DNA from: Aquihabitans sp.
GTDB taxonomy: Bacteria; Actinomycetota; Acidimicrobiia; Acidimicrobiales; Iamiaceae
Direction: 5' to 3'
Assembly: GCA_025353965.1 (NCBI GenBank)
Contig: JANXNS010000139.1
Location: forward strand, 1 to 35,541
Length of the DNA: 35,541 bases
The notes beneath the pieces are model-generated. The model was not told where the DNA came from and did no database searches. It saw nothing but the letters and a program-made list of their open reading frames with translations. Within the stretch, counting starts at the first letter, position 1, and every line of letters begins with the position of its first letter. Positions 34,735-35,541 of this stretch are shown here, one piece after another. The position numbers and the translations under genes were made by a program.

Positions 34735-35541
34735 ATGAGTGCTCCCAACCAGACACTGCTGGTCCGTTTCGCTGTAGCCGCATCGATCTTTGCGATGCTG
34801 ATTGCCGTCGTTGCCGTGTCGGGCGACAAAGGATCTTCCGGCAGTAATGCCGTGGTCACCGCCCCAGTTGCGGTGGGGTTGAGTGAATTTACGCTGACCC
34901 CTGAGGCAATCACGGTCCCGAAGGGTGGCTCGTTAACCGTCACCAACAACGGCACCATGGTTCACAACGTGGCCATTACGAACACGTCCGTGAAGATCAA
35001 AGATCTGGCGGCAGGCGAAAGTGCCACAGCAGATGTGTCGGCATTGAAGCCCGGCGAATACGAGATTTTCTGTTCTATTCCGGGTCACAAAGACTCTGGA
35101 ATGAAGGGCACGCTCATCGTGAGTGACGGCAGCGGTGCCAGCGCCGACGCGGCCGCAGCCGATACCAAGACCGCCATGGACCACAGCACCGCCGGTGCGG
35201 ACATTTCCACCATGGAGGCGTCGGACCCGCAGGCCAAGGCCATGAACAAGCGGATGGAGGAGTCAATGACCAAGGGTGTCTCCACGTTCCTGGACTACGC
35301 GGACCTCTATACGGCGGGCAAAATCAAGGCTGGCAACGAGCCACTGGAGCCCAAGATCCTGCCGGATGGAACCAAGGAATTTGCCCTCACGGCGGCCATC
35401 ACCGATTGGGAGGTAAGCCCGGGCAAAGTGGTGAAGGCTTGGACGTATAACGGCCGGGTGCCGGGGCCGTGGATTCGGGTAAATCCTGGAGACAAGGTGT
35501 CGGTCAAGCTCACCAACAACCTTCCCATCAGCACCGACATT
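34735..35541 (+). CDS. Cupredoxin-multicopper oxidase fusion (partial, runs off the window)
   Basis: The first 269 residues are present. An N-terminal membrane anchor (about 8-29) leads to a plastocyanin-like domain (about 45-130) with type 1 copper ligands H77 (MVHNVAI), C113, H118 and M123 (FCSIPGHKDSGM). A Met/His-containing linker follows (KTAMDHSTAG). The start of a multicopper oxidase or nitrite-reductase-type domain then begins at about 215 (WTYNGRVPGPWIRVNPGDKV, then LTNNLP). The rest lies beyond the edge, so the reaction cannot be fixed: a laccase-like oxidase or a NirK-like nitrite reductase are both possible. GAAAGG precedes ATG 34735 by 8 bases. A DevR-type box in the promoter would link it to hypoxia or NO. 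Confidence 0.85.
   Translation, partial: MSAPNQTLLVRFAVAASIFAMLIAVVAVSGDKGSSGSNAVVTAPVAVGLSEFTLTPEAITVPKGGSLTVTNNGTMVHNVAITNTSVKIKDLAAGESATADVSALKPGEYEIFCSIPGHKDSGMKGTLIVSDGSGASADAAAADTKTAMDHSTAGADISTMEASDPQAKAMNKRMEESMTKGVSTFLDYADLYTAGKIKAGNEPLEPKILPDGTKEFALTAAITDWEVSPGKVVKAWTYNGRVPGPWIRVNPGDKVSVKLTNNLPISTDI

Overview
The window is high-GC DNA with many GTG starts, frequent 4-base stop/start overlaps, an OmpR/HAMP-kinase and GAF-kinase/NarL repertoire, and secreted proteins with poly-Thr linkers. This points to an actinomycete, probably of the Acidimicrobiia type; the lineage is inferred from style and not proven. I see no rRNA, tRNA or CRISPR array.

Layout. (1) 1-7187 is a membrane and lipid block. 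It holds a gene tail, a SHOCT remnant, a small two-helix membrane protein, then a tight co-directional run: DUF1206 protein, two PAP2 phosphatases and a diacylglycerol-kinase-like lipid kinase. A duplicated-HTH protein, a low-affinity iron permease-like protein and a phospholipase D-family protein follow. (2) 7388-8650 is an IS6-like transposase wreck abutting a tandem universal stress protein (USP) gene. (3) 8961-15297 holds a DsbA/FrnE-like protein, a 1,084-residue secreted copper-radical (galactose/glyoxal) oxidase with accessory domains, a DUF1345 membrane protein, a PNPOx-like flavin protein, an unknown membrane protein and an orphan Flp pilin. (4) 15324-25632 is mixed metabolism: GH2 beta-galactosidase, TatA/B, HD-GYP phosphodiesterase, two DUF202 proteins, an SDR, a DUF305 lipoprotein, and a minus-strand SRPBCC-sulfatase-propeller operon. 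(5) 25733-34560 is a signalling block with three histidine kinases and three response regulators. Two paralogous OmpR/kinase pairs flank a ferric-reductase-like membrane protein and an ApbE flavin transferase; then come a DevS/DosS-like GAF kinase and a DevR/DosR-like regulator. (6) 34735 to the end is a cupredoxin-multicopper oxidase fusion that runs off the window.

The main system-level observation is a candidate DevR/DosR dormancy or redox regulon. The regulator at 33895-34560 keeps the DosR-type recognition helix (EKTVKNYVS), and the kinase keeps the GAF His in the GFPPxHPPM segment. Motifs of the form GGGNCNNNNGNCCC, the shape of the DosR box, occur 58-77 bases upstream of four genes: the tandem USP, the PNPOx-like protein, the membrane protein at 14286-14903, and the multicopper oxidase. 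The last box lies in the divergent devR promoter region. A second, one-mismatch box sits next to the one at 14979. This is a sequence-based prediction that would make the window a compact sensor-regulator-target set.
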